Source of the DNA: CAZSXU01 sp964610505
GTDB taxonomy: Bacteria > Arandabacterota > Arandabacteria > JAGLYR01
Reading direction: 5' to 3'
DNA: 64,000 nucleotides
Assembly (NCBI GenBank): GCA_964610505.1
Contig: CAZSXU010000001.1
Span: 277,851 to 341,850, forward strand
The notes beneath the pieces were generated by a model. The model worked only from the letters and a program-made list of their open reading frames with translations, ran no database searches and was not told the origin of the DNA. Position numbers and translations under genes: made by a program. Positions within the stretch are counted from its first letter, which is position 1; every line of letters begins with the position of its first letter. Of the stretch, positions 1 through 10,159 are shown one piece after another.

Positions 1-3000
1 GTGAATATGCGGATGGAGCACCTTTTCCTTGTCGTCGAAGATCACCTTCTGGCGGAGTCCGGTCTTCTCGTCCAGCTCCTCCCGGACGGTGGTGCCTTCC
101 ACGATTCCCTCGAACTTCACCGTGCCGCTCTTTTCCGAAACGATGGGGGTCGAATACGGATCCCACTCAAAGAGCGTCTGCCCCAGCTCGACGGCGTCGC
201 CATCGGCGACGCGCAGCGTGGCTCCGTACGGCACGTTGAAGCGGCCCCGGACATGGCCCTGCTCGTCCTTCTGCTTCATGACGCCCTTCTGCCCCACCAC
301 GATCCTGCTCGCGTCGGCTGCCTTCACCGTCCGCATCTTCAGAAATTCCACCGACCCCTTGCACTTTGCGTCGATTCCGGATTGCTCCGCAATCCGTCCG
401 GCCGTTCCACCGATGTGGAACGTTCTCAGTGTCAGCTGCGTTCCCGGCTCGCCGATGGACTGCGCGGCGATCACACCCACCGCCTCGCCGATGTTGACCA
501 TTCTGCCGTTCGCCAGGTTACGCCCGTAGCAGGCAGCACAGACGCCCCGCCGGGCCTCGCAGGTGAGAACCGACCGGATCTTGACTCTGTCGATTCCGTA
601 CTTCTCAATTTCCTCGGCCTGCTCTTCCTTGATCTCTTCCCCGGCGAGGACGATGGTATCCCGGGTGATGGGGTTCTTGATATCTTCCACCGACACGCGT
701 CCGAGGACCCGATCGGCGAGCGACTCGATGACCTCCTCCGCCTCCTTGAGAGCACCGACCTCGAGTCCCATGATGCTTCCACAGTCCTCGGAAGTGATGA
801 TCGCGTCCTGTGCCACATCCACAAGCCGGCGCGTCAGGTATCCCGCGTCCGCCGTCTTCAGAGCCGTATCCGCCAACCCCTTCCTGGCGCCGTGGGTCGA
901 GATGAAGTACTCGAGCACGGTCAACCCTTCCTTGAAGTTGGAGGTGATGGGCGACTCGATGATCTCTCCCATCTGCCCTGTGATTTTCTTCTGCGGCTTG
1001 GCCATGAGCCCCCGCATCCCGGCCAGCTGGCGGATTTGTTCCTTGCTCCCCCGTGCACCCGACTCGGCCATCATGAAGATGGGGTTGAAGCCATCCTGGT
1101 CCTTGCTGAGGTTCTCGAACATCGTATCCCCCACCTCCGAAGTGGTGCGGGTCCACATGTCGATCACCTTGTTGTAGCGTTCCCGATCCGTGATCAGGCC
1201 GCGCCGGTGCTGCTTCGTGACTTCGTTGACCTCTTGCTCCGTGGTTCCGATGATCCGTTCCTTCTCGCCCGGGATCAGAATATCGTCGATTCCCACGGTG
1301 ACACCGCCGGTCGTAGCGTTTTCAAAGCCGAAGCTCTTCAGCTTGTCCAGGAACCGGGCGGTCTCAAAGGAGCCCAGCGTGCGGTGGCAATCCCCCACGA
1401 GTCGTTCCAGGGACTGGCGATCCATGAGCCGATTGACGAATCCCATCTTCTCGGGAACGATCTGGCTGAAGATCACGCGCCCGACGACCGTGTCGATGAT
1501 CTCGCCGCCGATTCGAACCTTGATCTGAGCGTGCAGGTCGACCTCTCTCAGGTCGTACGCCGTCACCACTTCTTCCGGGCAGGAGAACAACCGCCCCTCA
1601 CCACGAACTCCCGGCTTCCCCTTGGTCATGTAGTGGCACCCGAGGACAAGGTCCTGCGTGGGCGACGCGATGGGCCTCCCGTGCGCCGGCGAGAGAATGT
1701 TGTCCGACGAGAGCATCAGCAAACGGGCCTCCAGCTGCGCCTCAAAGGAGAGGGGGACGTGAACCGCCATCTGGTCCCCGTCGAAATCGGCGTTGAAGGC
1801 CTGGCAGACCAGAGGGTGAATCCGAATCGCCTTACCCTCCACCAGGACCGGCTCGAAGGCTTGAATTCCCAGTCGATGCAGCGTGGGCGCCCGATTCAGG
1901 AGGACCGGATGGTCCTTGATGATCTCTTCCAGAATGTCCCAGACCTCTTGCTTCTCTTTCTCTACCAGCTTCTTCGCGCTCTTGACGGTCTGGACATAGC
2001 CCTGGTTCTCCAGCTGGCGGATGATGTAGGGCTTGAACAGCTCCAGGGCCATGTTCTTTGGGAGCCCGCACTGGTGGAGCCTGAGCTCCGGTCCCACCAC
2101 GATCACGGATCGCCCGGAGTAGTCGACGCGCTTACCCAGAAGGTTCTGCCGGAATCGGCCCTGCTTGCCCTTCAACATGTCGGACAGCGATTTCAGGGGG
2201 CGATTGCCGGGCCCGCGAACCGCCCGCGAGCGGCGTCCGTTGTCGAACAGTGCGTCGACGGCTTCCTGAAGCATTCGCTTCTCATTCCTCAGAATGACGT
2301 CGGGCGCCTTGATCTCGATCAGTTTCTTCAGCCGGTTGTTGCGGTTGATCACCCGCCGGTACAGGTCGTTCAGATCCGAGGTGGCGAAGCGACCGCCCTC
2401 CAAAGGAACCAGGGGTCTCAGATCGGGCGGGAGCACCGGAACTACATCAAGGATCATCCACTCGGGCAGGTTTCCCGACTGCCGGAAGGCCTCGACCACT
2501 TTGAGTCGCTTGAGCACCTCTTTCTTCCGCTGAACAGACGTTTCCACTTTCGAGCTGGCCCGGAGCTCGGCCGAGAGCTCTTCGAGGTCGATCTGCTTGA
2601 GAAGCGTCTTGACCGCCCCCGCTCCCATCGCCACCTGGAACTGCCCGGGGAATTCCTCCTCCATCTGGCGGAGCTGATCCTCGCTCAGCAGTTCCATGTG
2701 CTTCAGCGGGCTGTTGCCCGGATCCGTGACGATGTACGATTCGTAGTAGAGCACTCTCTCCAGGTTGCGTGTGCTCATGTTCAGCAGGTGCCCGATTCTC
2801 GAAGGCACACCCTTGAAATACCAGATGTGGGAAACCGGGACCGCCAGTTCGATGTGTCCCATGCGCTCACGCCGTACCTTCGACTGCGTGACCTCAACCC
2901 CGCAGCGGTCGCAAACCACTCCGCGGTAGCGGATCCGTTTGTATTTCCCACAATTGCACTCCCAGTCTTTCACGGGTCCAAAAATCTTCTCGCAGAACAG

Positions 3001-3159
3001 CCCGTCCTTTTCGGGCTTGAAGGATCGGTAGTTGATCGTTTCCGGCTTCGTGACTTCCCCGTATGACCAGGAACGAACCGTCTCCGGAGAGGCAAGCCGA
3101 ATTCGAATCGAGGTGAAATCCACGGAAGCCTTGTCCCGACGCTCCATGACTTCCAGCAC
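1..3159 (-). CDS. rpoC: RNA polymerase beta' subunit, 3' end missing
   Basis: Largest core subunit of RNA polymerase. The visible 1053 codons contain the N-terminal zinc site (CNCGKYKR followed by CDRCGVEV), the catalytic Mg-binding motif NADFDGDQM, and the second zinc-site region CEARRGVCAACYG; the C-terminal part lies beyond position 1. I chose the GTG at 3159 because an AGGAGGT Shine-Dalgarno sits 7 nt upstream; the ATG at 3147 (MERRDKAS) is an alternative but is too far from that site. It follows rpoB by 65 nt, as in the standard rpoBC arrangement. The long open frame on the opposite strand is a codon-bias shadow. Confidence 0.98.
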   Translation of the reverse strand, partial: MLEVMERRDKASVDFTSIRIRLASPETVRSWSYGEVTKPETINYRSFKPEKDGLFCEKIFGPVKDWECNCGKYKRIRYRGVVCDRCGVEVTQSKVRRERMGHIELAVPVSHIWYFKGVPSRIGHLLNMSTRNLERVLYYESYIVTDPGNSPLKHMELLSEDQLRQMEEEFPGQFQVAMGAGAVKTLLKQIDLEELSAELRASSKVETSVQRKKEVLKRLKVVEAFRQSGNLPEWMILDVVPVLPPDLRPLVPLEGGRFATSDLNDLYRRVINRNNRLKKLIEIKAPDVILRNEKRMLQEAVDALFDNGRRSRAVRGPGNRPLKSLSDMLKGKQGRFRQNLLGKRVDYSGRSVIVVGPELRLHQCGLPKNMALELFKPYIIRQLENQGYVQTVKSAKKLVEKEKQEVWDILEEIIKDHPVLLNRAPTLHRLGIQAFEPVLVEGKAIRIHPLVCQAFNADFDGDQMAVHVPLSFEAQLEARLLMLSSDNILSPAHGRPIASPTQDLVLGCHYMTKGKPGVRGEGRLFSCPEEVVTAYDLREVDLHAQIKVRIGGEIIDTVVGRVIFSQIVPEKMGFVNRLMDRQSLERLVGDCHRTLGSFETARFLDKLKSFGFENATTGGVTVGIDDILIPGEKERIIGTTEQEVNEVTKQHRRGLITDRERYNKVIDMWTRTTSEVGDTMFENLSKDQDGFNPIFMMAESGARGSKEQIRQLAGMRGLMAKPQKKITGQMGEIIESPITSNFKEGLTVLEYFISTHGARKGLADTALKTADAGYLTRRLVDVAQDAIITSEDCGSIMGLEVGALKEAEEVIESLADRVLGRVSVEDIKNPITRDTIVLAGEEIKEEQAEEIEKYGIDRVKIRSVLTCEARRGVCAACYGRNLANGRMVNIGEAVGVIAAQSIGEPGTQLTLRTFHIGGTAGRIAEQSGIDAKCKGSVEFLKMRTVKAADASRIVVGQKGVMKQKDEQGHVRGRFNVPYGATLRVADGDAVELGQTLFEWDPYSTPIVSEKSGTVKFEGIVEGTTVREELDEKTGLRQKVIFDDKEKVLHPHIH

Positions 3160-3224
3160 AGCGGATACCTCCTGGCCGTCACCTGCGACGGCGGAAAATG
3201 AATCCACGTTCAACGGCACCCGAA

Positions 3225-6200
3225 CTAGCGGTCCTCTTTCTCCAATTCCACATCGAGCCCGAGGCTCTGAAGCTCTTTCACCAGAACGTTGAACGACTCC
3301 GGGACGCCCGGCGACGGCGGGTTCTCACCCTTCACAATCGCCTCGTAAATGCGGGACCGCCCGGCCACGTCGTCCGACTTCACCGTCAGCAGCTCCTGGA
3401 GCGCGTAAGCCGCACCGTAGGCTTCCAACGCCCAGACTTCCATCTCTCCGAATCTCTGGCCGCCGAACTGAGCCTTCCCACCCAGCGGCTGCTGCGTCAC
3501 CAGGGAGTAGGGCCCGATCGAGCGAGCGTGAATCTTGTCGTCGACCAGGTGCGAGAGCTTCATCATGTAGATGTAGCCAACCGTGATTTCCGATTCCAGG
3601 GAATCCCCCGTCAGGCCATCGAAGGTTCGAATCTTGCCGGTTCTCGGAAGCCCGGCCTCATTCAGTTTCTCCTTGATCTCATCGATCGTGGCCCCGTCGA
3701 ACACGGGGGAAGCGGCGCGCTCGTCCAAAGCGTGAGCGGCCCACCCCAGGTGCGTTTCAAGAATCTGTCCGACGTTCATTCGCGAGGGCACGCCCAACGG
3801 GTTGAGGATGATCTCCAGCGGGACACCGTCGGGCAGGTAGGGCATGTCCTCCTCGGGGAGGATCTTCGCGACCACGCCCTTGTTCCCATGACGACCGGCC
3901 ATCTTGTCTCCCACGGACAGCTTCCGTTTGCGCGCCACGTACACTTTGACGAGCTTCACCACTCCCGGAGGAAGCTCGTCCCCGCGGGAAACTCTCTCGA
4001 TCTCCTTACCGATCTCCTTCTTGGTCTCATCGATCGCATCCCAGGCAGCGTCGATCACCTTGCGCGCCTTCCGGTTGGCCGCCGGCTCCTGGCTCACCGG
4101 AAAGTCCCAGTTGACGTAATCGAAATCCAGCTCGCCCAGAAGGCTCATCGTGAGTTTCTGTCCCTTACGGACCACGACCTCACCCGTTTCCAGGTCGGCG
4201 ATCTTCTCGGCCTTGAAATCCTTCAAGAATTCCTTCACCTTGACGTCTCGAGCTTCCTTGATCTTCTGGACCTCTCGGCTCCTCGTTCGCCGAAGGCGAT
4301 CGACTTTCTTCTTCTCCTCCGCCCGAGATCGCTCGTCCCTCTCCCTCCGCGAGAACACCTTGATGTCTACCACGATGCCGTCCATCCCGGGAGGCGATTT
4401 CAGGGACGCGTCCCGCACGTCGCCGGCCTTCTCGCCGAAGATGGCTCTCAGCAGCCTTTCCTCGGGGGACAGCTCCGTCTCGCCCTTCGGCGTTACTTTC
4501 CCCACCAGAATGTCGCCGGCACGGACCCGGGCCCCGATGCAGACGATGCCGTCCTCGTCCAGGTTGCGCAAGGCATCCTCTCCGACGTTGGGAATCTCCC
4601 GGGTGATCTCTTCCGGGCCCCTCTTGGTGTCGCGCACCTGGATCTCGAACTCCTCGATGTGAATCGAAGTCAGGCGATCGTCCTTGACGATCTTCTCGCC
4701 GACGACGATGGCGTCCTCGAAGTTGTATCCCCGCCAGGGCATGAAACCCGCCAGCAGGTTCACGCCCAGCGCCAGCTCGCCGTCCTTGGTGGACGGGCCG
4801 TCCGCCAGGAGATCGCCCATCTTCACCCGTTGTCCCTCAATCACGACCGGGCGCTGATTGATACAGGTGTCCTGATTGGACCGGACGAACTTTGCCAGGC
4901 GATAGGTGTCCGCTTCCCCCAGCCCAAACAGATCCTCGGCGGTGCTCTTGCCCGGAACGCGGACAACAATGGTGTCGGCGGAGACGTACTCGACGACCCC
5001 GGCCCGTTTGGCAAGAACCACGGCCCCCGAGTCTTCCGCCACCTTGCGCTCCAGCCCGGTTCCCACGATCGGCGCCTCCGTCTTCAGTAGCGGCACGGCC
5101 TGGCGCTGCATGTTGGACCCCATCAGCGCACGGTTGGCGTCATCGTTCTCCAGAAACGGAATCAGGGCCGCGGCCGCGCTCACCAGCTGAACCGGCGAGA
5201 CGTCCATGTAGTGAACTTCTTCACGGGCAACCCTGGGGAAATCTCCACGGTAGCGCGCCAGGATCACCGGTTCCTGGAGACGCCCGCTGTCGTCCAGCGG
5301 CTCGTTGGCCTGTGCGATGATATGTCGGTCTTCCACGTCCGCGGAAAGGTAGAGGATCTCCGTGGTCGCCTTTCCTTTCTTCACCACCCGGTAGGGGGTT
5401 TCCAGGAAGCCGTACTCATTCACGCGCGCATAGGTACAGAGAGAACTGATGAGTCCGATGTTCGGCCCTTCGGGGGTCTCCACGGGACACATCCGACCGT
5501 AGTGCGTATAGTGAACGTCTCGGACCGCAAACCCGGCCCGCTCGCGAGTGAGCCCGCCCGGCCCCAGCGCCGAAAGCCGTCGCTTGTGGGTGAGCTCCGC
5601 CAGAGGGTTGGTCTGGTCCATGAACTGAGAGAGCTGGGACGAACCGAAGAAGGTCCGAATCACGGCCGAGATCGTCCGGGCGTTCACCAGATCCGAGGGC
5701 ATCATCCCTTCCGCATCCTGCAGGCTCATCCGTTCCCGAATGATTCGCGCCATTCGCGACAGGCCGATGCTGAATTGATTCTCCAGAAGCTCACCGACCG
5801 ATCGGATCCTTCGATTGCCCAGATGGTCGATGTCATCCGTGAATCCATTGCCGGCGCGCAGAACCAGAAGGTACTCGATGATGGCCGCCAGATCCTCGTT
5901 GGTGAGAACGGTGGTGTCCATCGGGATGTTCAGGTTCATCCGCTGGTTGATCTTGTAGCGCCCCACTCGTCCAAGGTCGTAGCGCCGGGTGCTGAAGAAC
6001 AACCGCTGCAAAAGCGTGCGGGCCGTTTCCACGGAGGGCGGATCCCCCGGTCGAAGGAGGTTGTAGATCTTACGAAGCGCGTCTTCCTCGGTCTTGCAGG
6101 GATCCTTCTTGAGCGTCTTCAGAAGGACGTCGTTGTCGCGGCCCTCTTTGCTTACCACCAGAGAGATGTCTTTGATCTTCCCCGCCCGCAGGGCCTCGAG

Positions 6201-7019
6201 AAGCTGCTCGGTGATCTCTTCGTTGACGCCCACCATCACCTCGCCCGTCTTCTTGTCCACGACGTCCTTGGCCGTGAACCGACCCACGTGCCTCGCGAGC
6301 GTCGTCATGCGCTGGCCGGCGATCTTCACCTTCTCGGTATCGTAGAAGAGACCGATGATGGCCTCTTCCGTCGTGTATCCCAATCCCCGGAGAAGCACAG
6401 TGACGGGGAGTTTGCGTTTGCGGTCGATCAGAACAAACATGTGGTCGTTCACGTCGAGTGCGAACTCCACCCACGAACCCCGGTACGGGATCACTCGGGC
6501 CGAGTACAGGCGTTTGCCGCTGGCGTGGGTTTCTTCCTCAAAGAACACGCCCGGCGACCGGTGCAGCTGGGAGACGATGACTCGCTCCGCGCCGTTGATG
6601 ACGAAGGTTCCCTTGTCCGTGATGAGCGGGAGCTCCCCGAGATACACTTCCTGCTCGATGATGTCGCGGACTTCCTTCTTTTCCTCGCCGCCTTCCCTGA
6701 TCACGAGGCGAAGAACCGCCTTGAGCGGAACTGCATAGGTAACGTCCCGTTCCTGACATTCGTCGACACTGTACTTGGGCTCCCCAATCGTGTACTGCAC
6801 GAATTCCAGAGAGAAGTTTCCCCGCGCGTCCGTAATCGGGAAAATATCCTCGAACACGGCCTGTAGGCCTTGCCGTTTTCTCCGCTCCGCGTTCACGTCC
6901 CGCTGGAGGAACGATCGGAAAGACTCCAGCTGCACCTCGATCAGGTTTGGCACGTCCATGATCTGACGCAGCTTGGCGTAGCTCAAACGCTCCGCCACCG
7001 TCGGAGAATTGAATGTCAA
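3225..7019 (-). CDS. rpoB: RNA polymerase beta subunit
   Basis: Second-largest core subunit, 1264 residues, full length. Family blocks are visible: the rifampicin region with SSQLSQFMDQTNPLAELTHK and the stretch around VETPEGPNIGLISSL, then GRHGNKGVV near the C-terminus, ending with the usual MMKLSHLVDDKIHARSIGPY block. The chosen start is TTG (MTFNSPTVAERLSYAKL) with a G-rich AGGGGGT site just upstream; no ATG is available closer to the conserved N-terminus. It lies 67 nt downstream of rplL in the same operon. Confidence 0.98.
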   Translation of the reverse strand: MTFNSPTVAERLSYAKLRQIMDVPNLIEVQLESFRSFLQRDVNAERRKRQGLQAVFEDIFPITDARGNFSLEFVQYTIGEPKYSVDECQERDVTYAVPLKAVLRLVIREGGEEKKEVRDIIEQEVYLGELPLITDKGTFVINGAERVIVSQLHRSPGVFFEEETHASGKRLYSARVIPYRGSWVEFALDVNDHMFVLIDRKRKLPVTVLLRGLGYTTEEAIIGLFYDTEKVKIAGQRMTTLARHVGRFTAKDVVDKKTGEVMVGVNEEITEQLLEALRAGKIKDISLVVSKEGRDNDVLLKTLKKDPCKTEEDALRKIYNLLRPGDPPSVETARTLLQRLFFSTRRYDLGRVGRYKINQRMNLNIPMDTTVLTNEDLAAIIEYLLVLRAGNGFTDDIDHLGNRRIRSVGELLENQFSIGLSRMARIIRERMSLQDAEGMMPSDLVNARTISAVIRTFFGSSQLSQFMDQTNPLAELTHKRRLSALGPGGLTRERAGFAVRDVHYTHYGRMCPVETPEGPNIGLISSLCTYARVNEYGFLETPYRVVKKGKATTEILYLSADVEDRHIIAQANEPLDDSGRLQEPVILARYRGDFPRVAREEVHYMDVSPVQLVSAAAALIPFLENDDANRALMGSNMQRQAVPLLKTEAPIVGTGLERKVAEDSGAVVLAKRAGVVEYVSADTIVVRVPGKSTAEDLFGLGEADTYRLAKFVRSNQDTCINQRPVVIEGQRVKMGDLLADGPSTKDGELALGVNLLAGFMPWRGYNFEDAIVVGEKIVKDDRLTSIHIEEFEIQVRDTKRGPEEITREIPNVGEDALRNLDEDGIVCIGARVRAGDILVGKVTPKGETELSPEERLLRAIFGEKAGDVRDASLKSPPGMDGIVVDIKVFSRRERDERSRAEEKKKVDRLRRTRSREVQKIKEARDVKVKEFLKDFKAEKIADLETGEVVVRKGQKLTMSLLGELDFDYVNWDFPVSQEPAANRKARKVIDAAWDAIDETKKEIGKEIERVSRGDELPPGVVKLVKVYVARKRKLSVGDKMAGRHGNKGVVAKILPEEDMPYLPDGVPLEIILNPLGVPSRMNVGQILETHLGWAAHALDERAASPVFDGATIDEIKEKLNEAGLPRTGKIRTFDGLTGDSLESEITVGYIYMMKLSHLVDDKIHARSIGPYSLVTQQPLGGKAQFGGQRFGEMEVWALEAYGAAYALQELLTVKSDDVAGRSRIYEAIVKGENPPSPGVPESFNVLVKELQSLGLDVELEKEDR

Positions 7020-7086
7020 CGCGCACCCCCTGGAAGAAGTTGATCCCTGTGGCAGCGTTTCGCACCATCCGCCCGCCGCCCGGACA

Positions 7087-7563
7087 CTACTTCACGTCCA
7101 CTTGGGCTCCAACTTCTTCAAGCTTCGCCTTAATGTCGTTGGCCTCTTCGGTCGGCACGCCTTCCTTGATCACGGTCGGCGCCTTGTCGACGAGGTCTTT
7201 GGCTTCCTTCAGGCCCAACTGCGGGAGGATCGCCCGCACGACCTTGATCACCTGAATCTTCTTGTCGCCCACCGCCGTAAGATGCACATCAAACTCGGTC
7301 TTCGCTTCCGCTTCTCCGCCACCCTCGCCACCGCCCGCCATAGGGGCCGCCATCATGGCCGGCGCGGCAGCCGAGACGTTAAAGCGATCTTCCATCGCGC
7401 TGACCAGATCCGCGACTTCGAGAAACGTCATCTTCTCGATCATCTCGATCACTTTCTCGACGTTGTCCTTCTTGGCCGACGATTTCTTCGTGGTTTTTTC
7501 CTTCGTTTCTCCCACCTTTTCGGCTACCGCCTCTTCCTTTGGTTCCTTGGCCGAGGGACTCAT
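7087..7563 (-). CDS. rplL: 50S ribosomal protein L7/L12, N-terminally extended
   Basis: Stalk protein that recruits translation GTPases. The dimerisation domain (IEMIEKMTFLEVADLVSAME), an Ala/Gly-rich hinge and the globular domain (KIQVIKVVRAILPQLGLKEAKDLVD) are all present. The start at 7563 follows a strong GGAGGTGAAC site, so the protein is 158 residues. That is longer than the usual 120-130, because about 30 charged Lys/Glu/Thr-rich residues precede the canonical N-terminus. It follows rplJ by 100 nt, as expected. Confidence 0.96.
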   Translation of the reverse strand: MSPSAKEPKEEAVAEKVGETKEKTTKKSSAKKDNVEKVIEMIEKMTFLEVADLVSAMEDRFNVSAAAPAMMAAPMAGGGEGGGEAEAKTEFDVHLTAVGDKKIQVIKVVRAILPQLGLKEAKDLVDKAPTVIKEGVPTEEANDIKAKLEEVGAQVDVK

Positions 7564-7663
7564 CCGTTCACCTCCGTTGTCCGCTTCATCGTTCTGCTGT
7601 TTCCAGACCCCGCTGCCCCAGCGTCCCTCGCAAGGCTTGGGGGGTCCCATCACTCATCTCGAC

Positions 7664-8200
7664 TTAACCCTGTCCACCTTCCTGGGCCGCCTTCTGTTCC
7701 TGAACGGCCGCCAGCGCTCTCACGAGACCCTGTCCCACGCCTTTCATGGCCCAGATCAGGCTTCTCAGCGGAGACTGGAGGCCACCCATGAACTGCGACA
7801 GGAGAACTTCCCTCGCCGGCAGTTTGGCAATGCGCCAGACCTGCTCCGCATTCAGCAAACGTCCCTCAATCACACCCGCCTTGATGCTGGGACGCTCGTA
7901 CTCATCCACGAACTCCTTCAGAACTCTCGCCGGGACGGCGGGATCCTCCATGCACGTGACAAGTGCGGTAGGACCGCTGAGATATGGGAGGACACTCTCG
8001 ACCGCGGTTCCCTCCACCGCCCGCTTTGCCAGCCGGTTCTTGATCACCCGGAACTGCACGGCGTTCTTCCGGCACTTCTGACGGAGAATACCGATCGCCT
8101 CCACATTGAGACCCGTGAAGTCCGCAAGGTAGATTCCCGGTTTCTCCTGGAACAGCTCCGCCAATTCCTTGACGACAGCTTCCTTCTCCGGTGTCGCCAT
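7664..8200 (-). CDS. rplJ: 50S ribosomal protein L10
   Basis: Base of the L7/L12 stalk. It has 178 residues, with the typical N-terminal fold (KEAVVKELAELFQEKPGIYLADFTGLNV) and conserved RVIKNRLAKRAVEG. The start at 8200 (MATPEKE) has GGAAGGGAG about 8 nt upstream; an in-frame ATG 18 nt further upstream lies inside that site and is unlikely. Between rplA and rplL in the canonical order. Confidence 0.96.
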   Translation of the reverse strand: MATPEKEAVVKELAELFQEKPGIYLADFTGLNVEAIGILRQKCRKNAVQFRVIKNRLAKRAVEGTAVESVLPYLSGPTALVTCMEDPAVPARVLKEFVDEYERPSIKAGVIEGRLLNAEQVWRIAKLPAREVLLSQFMGGLQSPLRSLIWAMKGVGQGLVRALAAVQEQKAAQEGGQG

Positions 8201-8234
8201 GACCAAACTCCCTTCCAACTCAAACCCGGCGGCG

Positions 8235-8942
8235 CTACGCCGTGCGGGACGCGCCGATCTCGGATTGCACGTCCACCTTCACACCCGGGCCCATGGTGCT
8301 CGATAAGGTGATGGTGTGGATGAACCGGCCTTTGGCCGTGGCGGGTTTCGCCCTTACCAGCTCGGCCACCAAGGCGCGCACATTACCCACCAGTTGCGTT
8401 TCTTCAAACGAAGCCCGCCCCACCAGGGCATGGATGTTTCCGGCGCGGTCGACTCGATATTCGATTCGACCGGCCTTGAGATCCTGGACGGCCTTTGCGA
8501 CTTCGAAGGTCACGGTTCCGGCCTTGGGGTTCGGCATGAGGCCGCGAGGTCCAAGGATCTTCCCGAGTTTTCCCACTTCGCTCATCATGTCCGGCGTAGC
8601 GATGGCGGCGTCGAATTCGAGCCACCCCCCCTTGATCTTCTCCACGTACTCGCCGGACCCTACGAAGTCCGCCCCTGCTTCCTGGGCTTCTTTCTCCTTC
8701 TCTCCCTTTGCAAGCACCAGCACCTTCACCGACTTGCCGGTACCGTGGGGAAGCCGGACCGTTCCACGGACCATCTGGTCCGCCCGCCGGGGATCGACAC
8801 CCAGCCTGGCGGCGAAATCAATGGTCTCATCGAATTTCGCCTTGGAGTTCTGCTTGACCAACCGCACCGCTTCTTCCAGCGCGTAGGTCTGCATTCGGTC
8901 GAAAGACTTGCTCGCTTCTTCGTATCGCTTGCCCCGTTTCAT
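8235..8942 (-). CDS. rplA: 50S ribosomal protein L1
   Basis: Large-subunit protein at the E-site stalk, 235 residues, normal length. The motif GKILGPRGLMPNPKAGTVT is present, as is the C-terminal TITLSSTMGPGVKVD. In many bacteria L1 represses its own rplKA mRNA. The 144-nt rplK-rplA spacer is unusually long for this operon and includes the 10-bp palindrome GTGGGCCCAC, which could hold such a site, although I cannot recognise the L1 element itself. Confidence 0.96.
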   Translation of the reverse strand: MKRGKRYEEASKSFDRMQTYALEEAVRLVKQNSKAKFDETIDFAARLGVDPRRADQMVRGTVRLPHGTGKSVKVLVLAKGEKEKEAQEAGADFVGSGEYVEKIKGGWLEFDAAIATPDMMSEVGKLGKILGPRGLMPNPKAGTVTFEVAKAVQDLKAGRIEYRVDRAGNIHALVGRASFEETQLVGNVRALVAELVRAKPATAKGRFIHTITLSSTMGPGVKVDVQSEIGASRTA

Positions 8943-9086
8943 CTCATGGCCTCTGACGCTGAAGTCTCAGGAAAACAGAGAATGGAGGATCGACTACAGA
9001 GCTCCGGTGGGCCCACGGCTCGACGTGCTCCATTGCTCCAGCATGTGCAGTCCGTGAGCCCCGAACAGGCCCATGGATCGCACATG

Positions 9087-9530
9087 TTACCCTTCCACCT
9101 CGATGCCCATGTTCCGAGCCGTGCCCGCAATCATCGAGACGGCCTGATTCAGATCCTCCGTGTTCAAGTCCGTCATCTTCGCCTTGGCGATTTCTTCCAG
9201 CTGCGAGCGGGTCACCGTCCCGACCTTTTCCTTATGCGGCTCCCCGGACCCTTTGGCGATTCCGGCCGCTTTCTTCAACAGCACCGCCGCCGGGGGGGTC
9301 TTGATCTCGAACAGGAAACTCCGGTCCTGGAAGATCGTCACCACCGCCGGTACAATCAGGCCGGCCTGGTCCTGAGTCCGGGCGTTGTAGGCCTTGCAGA
9401 ACTCCATAATGTTGACCCCGTGCTGGCCCAGCGCGGGTCCCACGGGAGGGGCCGGTGTCGCGGCTCCGCCCTGGACATGGAGTTTCACGGTGGCCATGAT
9501 CTTCTTCCCCTTGGGCACTTTTGGTGGCAT
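9087..9530 (-). CDS. rplK: 50S ribosomal protein L11
   Basis: GTPase-centre protein that binds 23S rRNA and L10, 147 residues. Family signatures are GGAATPAPPVGPALGQHGVNIMEFCKAYN in two adjoining blocks and the C-terminal GTARNMGIEVEG. The start at 9530 (MPPKVPKGKK) has GGGAGAG about 7 nt upstream; an internal ATG 33 nt later (MATVKL) would match the more usual N-terminus but has no ribosome binding site. Follows nusG by 68 nt. Confidence 0.96.
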   Translation of the reverse strand: MPPKVPKGKKIMATVKLHVQGGAATPAPPVGPALGQHGVNIMEFCKAYNARTQDQAGLIVPAVVTIFQDRSFLFEIKTPPAAVLLKKAAGIAKGSGEPHKEKVGTVTRSQLEEIAKAKMTDLNTEDLNQAVSMIAGTARNMGIEVEG

Positions 9531-9598
9531 GTCTGTTCTCTCCCAAACGGCACCCGGCGGTCAGACCGGGCACACTGCAATCCGCCTTGCTCTATGAA

Positions 9599-10129
9599 TC
9601 AGAGACTCTTCACCTGCAGGAAATCCAGTTCCACGGGCGTCGCACGGCCGAAGATGCTCACCATGACCTTGAGTTTTCCCCGCTCCGGGTTGATTTCCTC
9701 CACGACGCCGCTGAAATCGGTGAAGGGGCCGTCGACCACCTTCACGTGGTCCCCGATTCGATAAGGAATTTCCGTGGACGGCTTCGCCTTGGCGACTTCC
9801 ACCTGCCCGAGAACACGCTTCACTTCCTCGTCCCGGAGGGGAACCGGCCTTGTCCCTTCGGTCACAAAGTGCGTGACCCCCGGCGTGTTGGTCACGAGGT
9901 GGAGCGTCTCCGTATCAAGATCCATCTCCACCAGAACGTAGCTCGGGAAGAACTTCCGCGTCGTCACCGTCTTCTTCCCGTTCTTCATTTCCGTGACGTT
10001 TTCCGTCGCAACCAACACGCGGCCGACTTTCTCCTCCAGTCCCGCGCCGGCGACGGCCCGTTCCAAACTGGACCTGACCTTGTTCTCATGACCCGAGTAC
10101 GTGTGTATCACATACCACTTCTTTGTCAT
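9599..10129 (-). CDS. nusG: Transcription termination/antitermination factor NusG
   Basis: Binds RNA polymerase and couples it to Rho or the ribosome. Of standard length (176 residues): the NGN domain (KKWYVIHTYSGHENKVRSSLE, then FFPSYVLVEMDL) is followed by a KOW domain (VKVVDGPFTDFSGVVEEINPERGKLKVMVSIFGR). There is no domain insertion between NGN and KOW. It lies downstream of secE by 30 nt, the classical pairing. Confidence 0.97.
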   Translation of the reverse strand: MTKKWYVIHTYSGHENKVRSSLERAVAGAGLEEKVGRVLVATENVTEMKNGKKTVTTRKFFPSYVLVEMDLDTETLHLVTNTPGVTHFVTEGTRPVPLRDEEVKRVLGQVEVAKAKPSTEIPYRIGDHVKVVDGPFTDFSGVVEEINPERGKLKVMVSIFGRATPVELDFLQVKSL

Positions 10130-10159
10130 AACTCCGCTCGTCTGGTAGACGTCTTGCCG

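Noticed and set aside
1..3066. 1021-codon open frame on the plus strand
   Set aside because: It is antisense to rpoC in register with its codons; its translation has no family resemblance, and rpoC is certain. It results from GC-rich codon bias.
8939..9130. 63-codon open frame between rplK and rplA
   Set aside because: It overlaps both neighbours and has no ribosome binding site. The spacer more likely holds a regulatory RNA structure.
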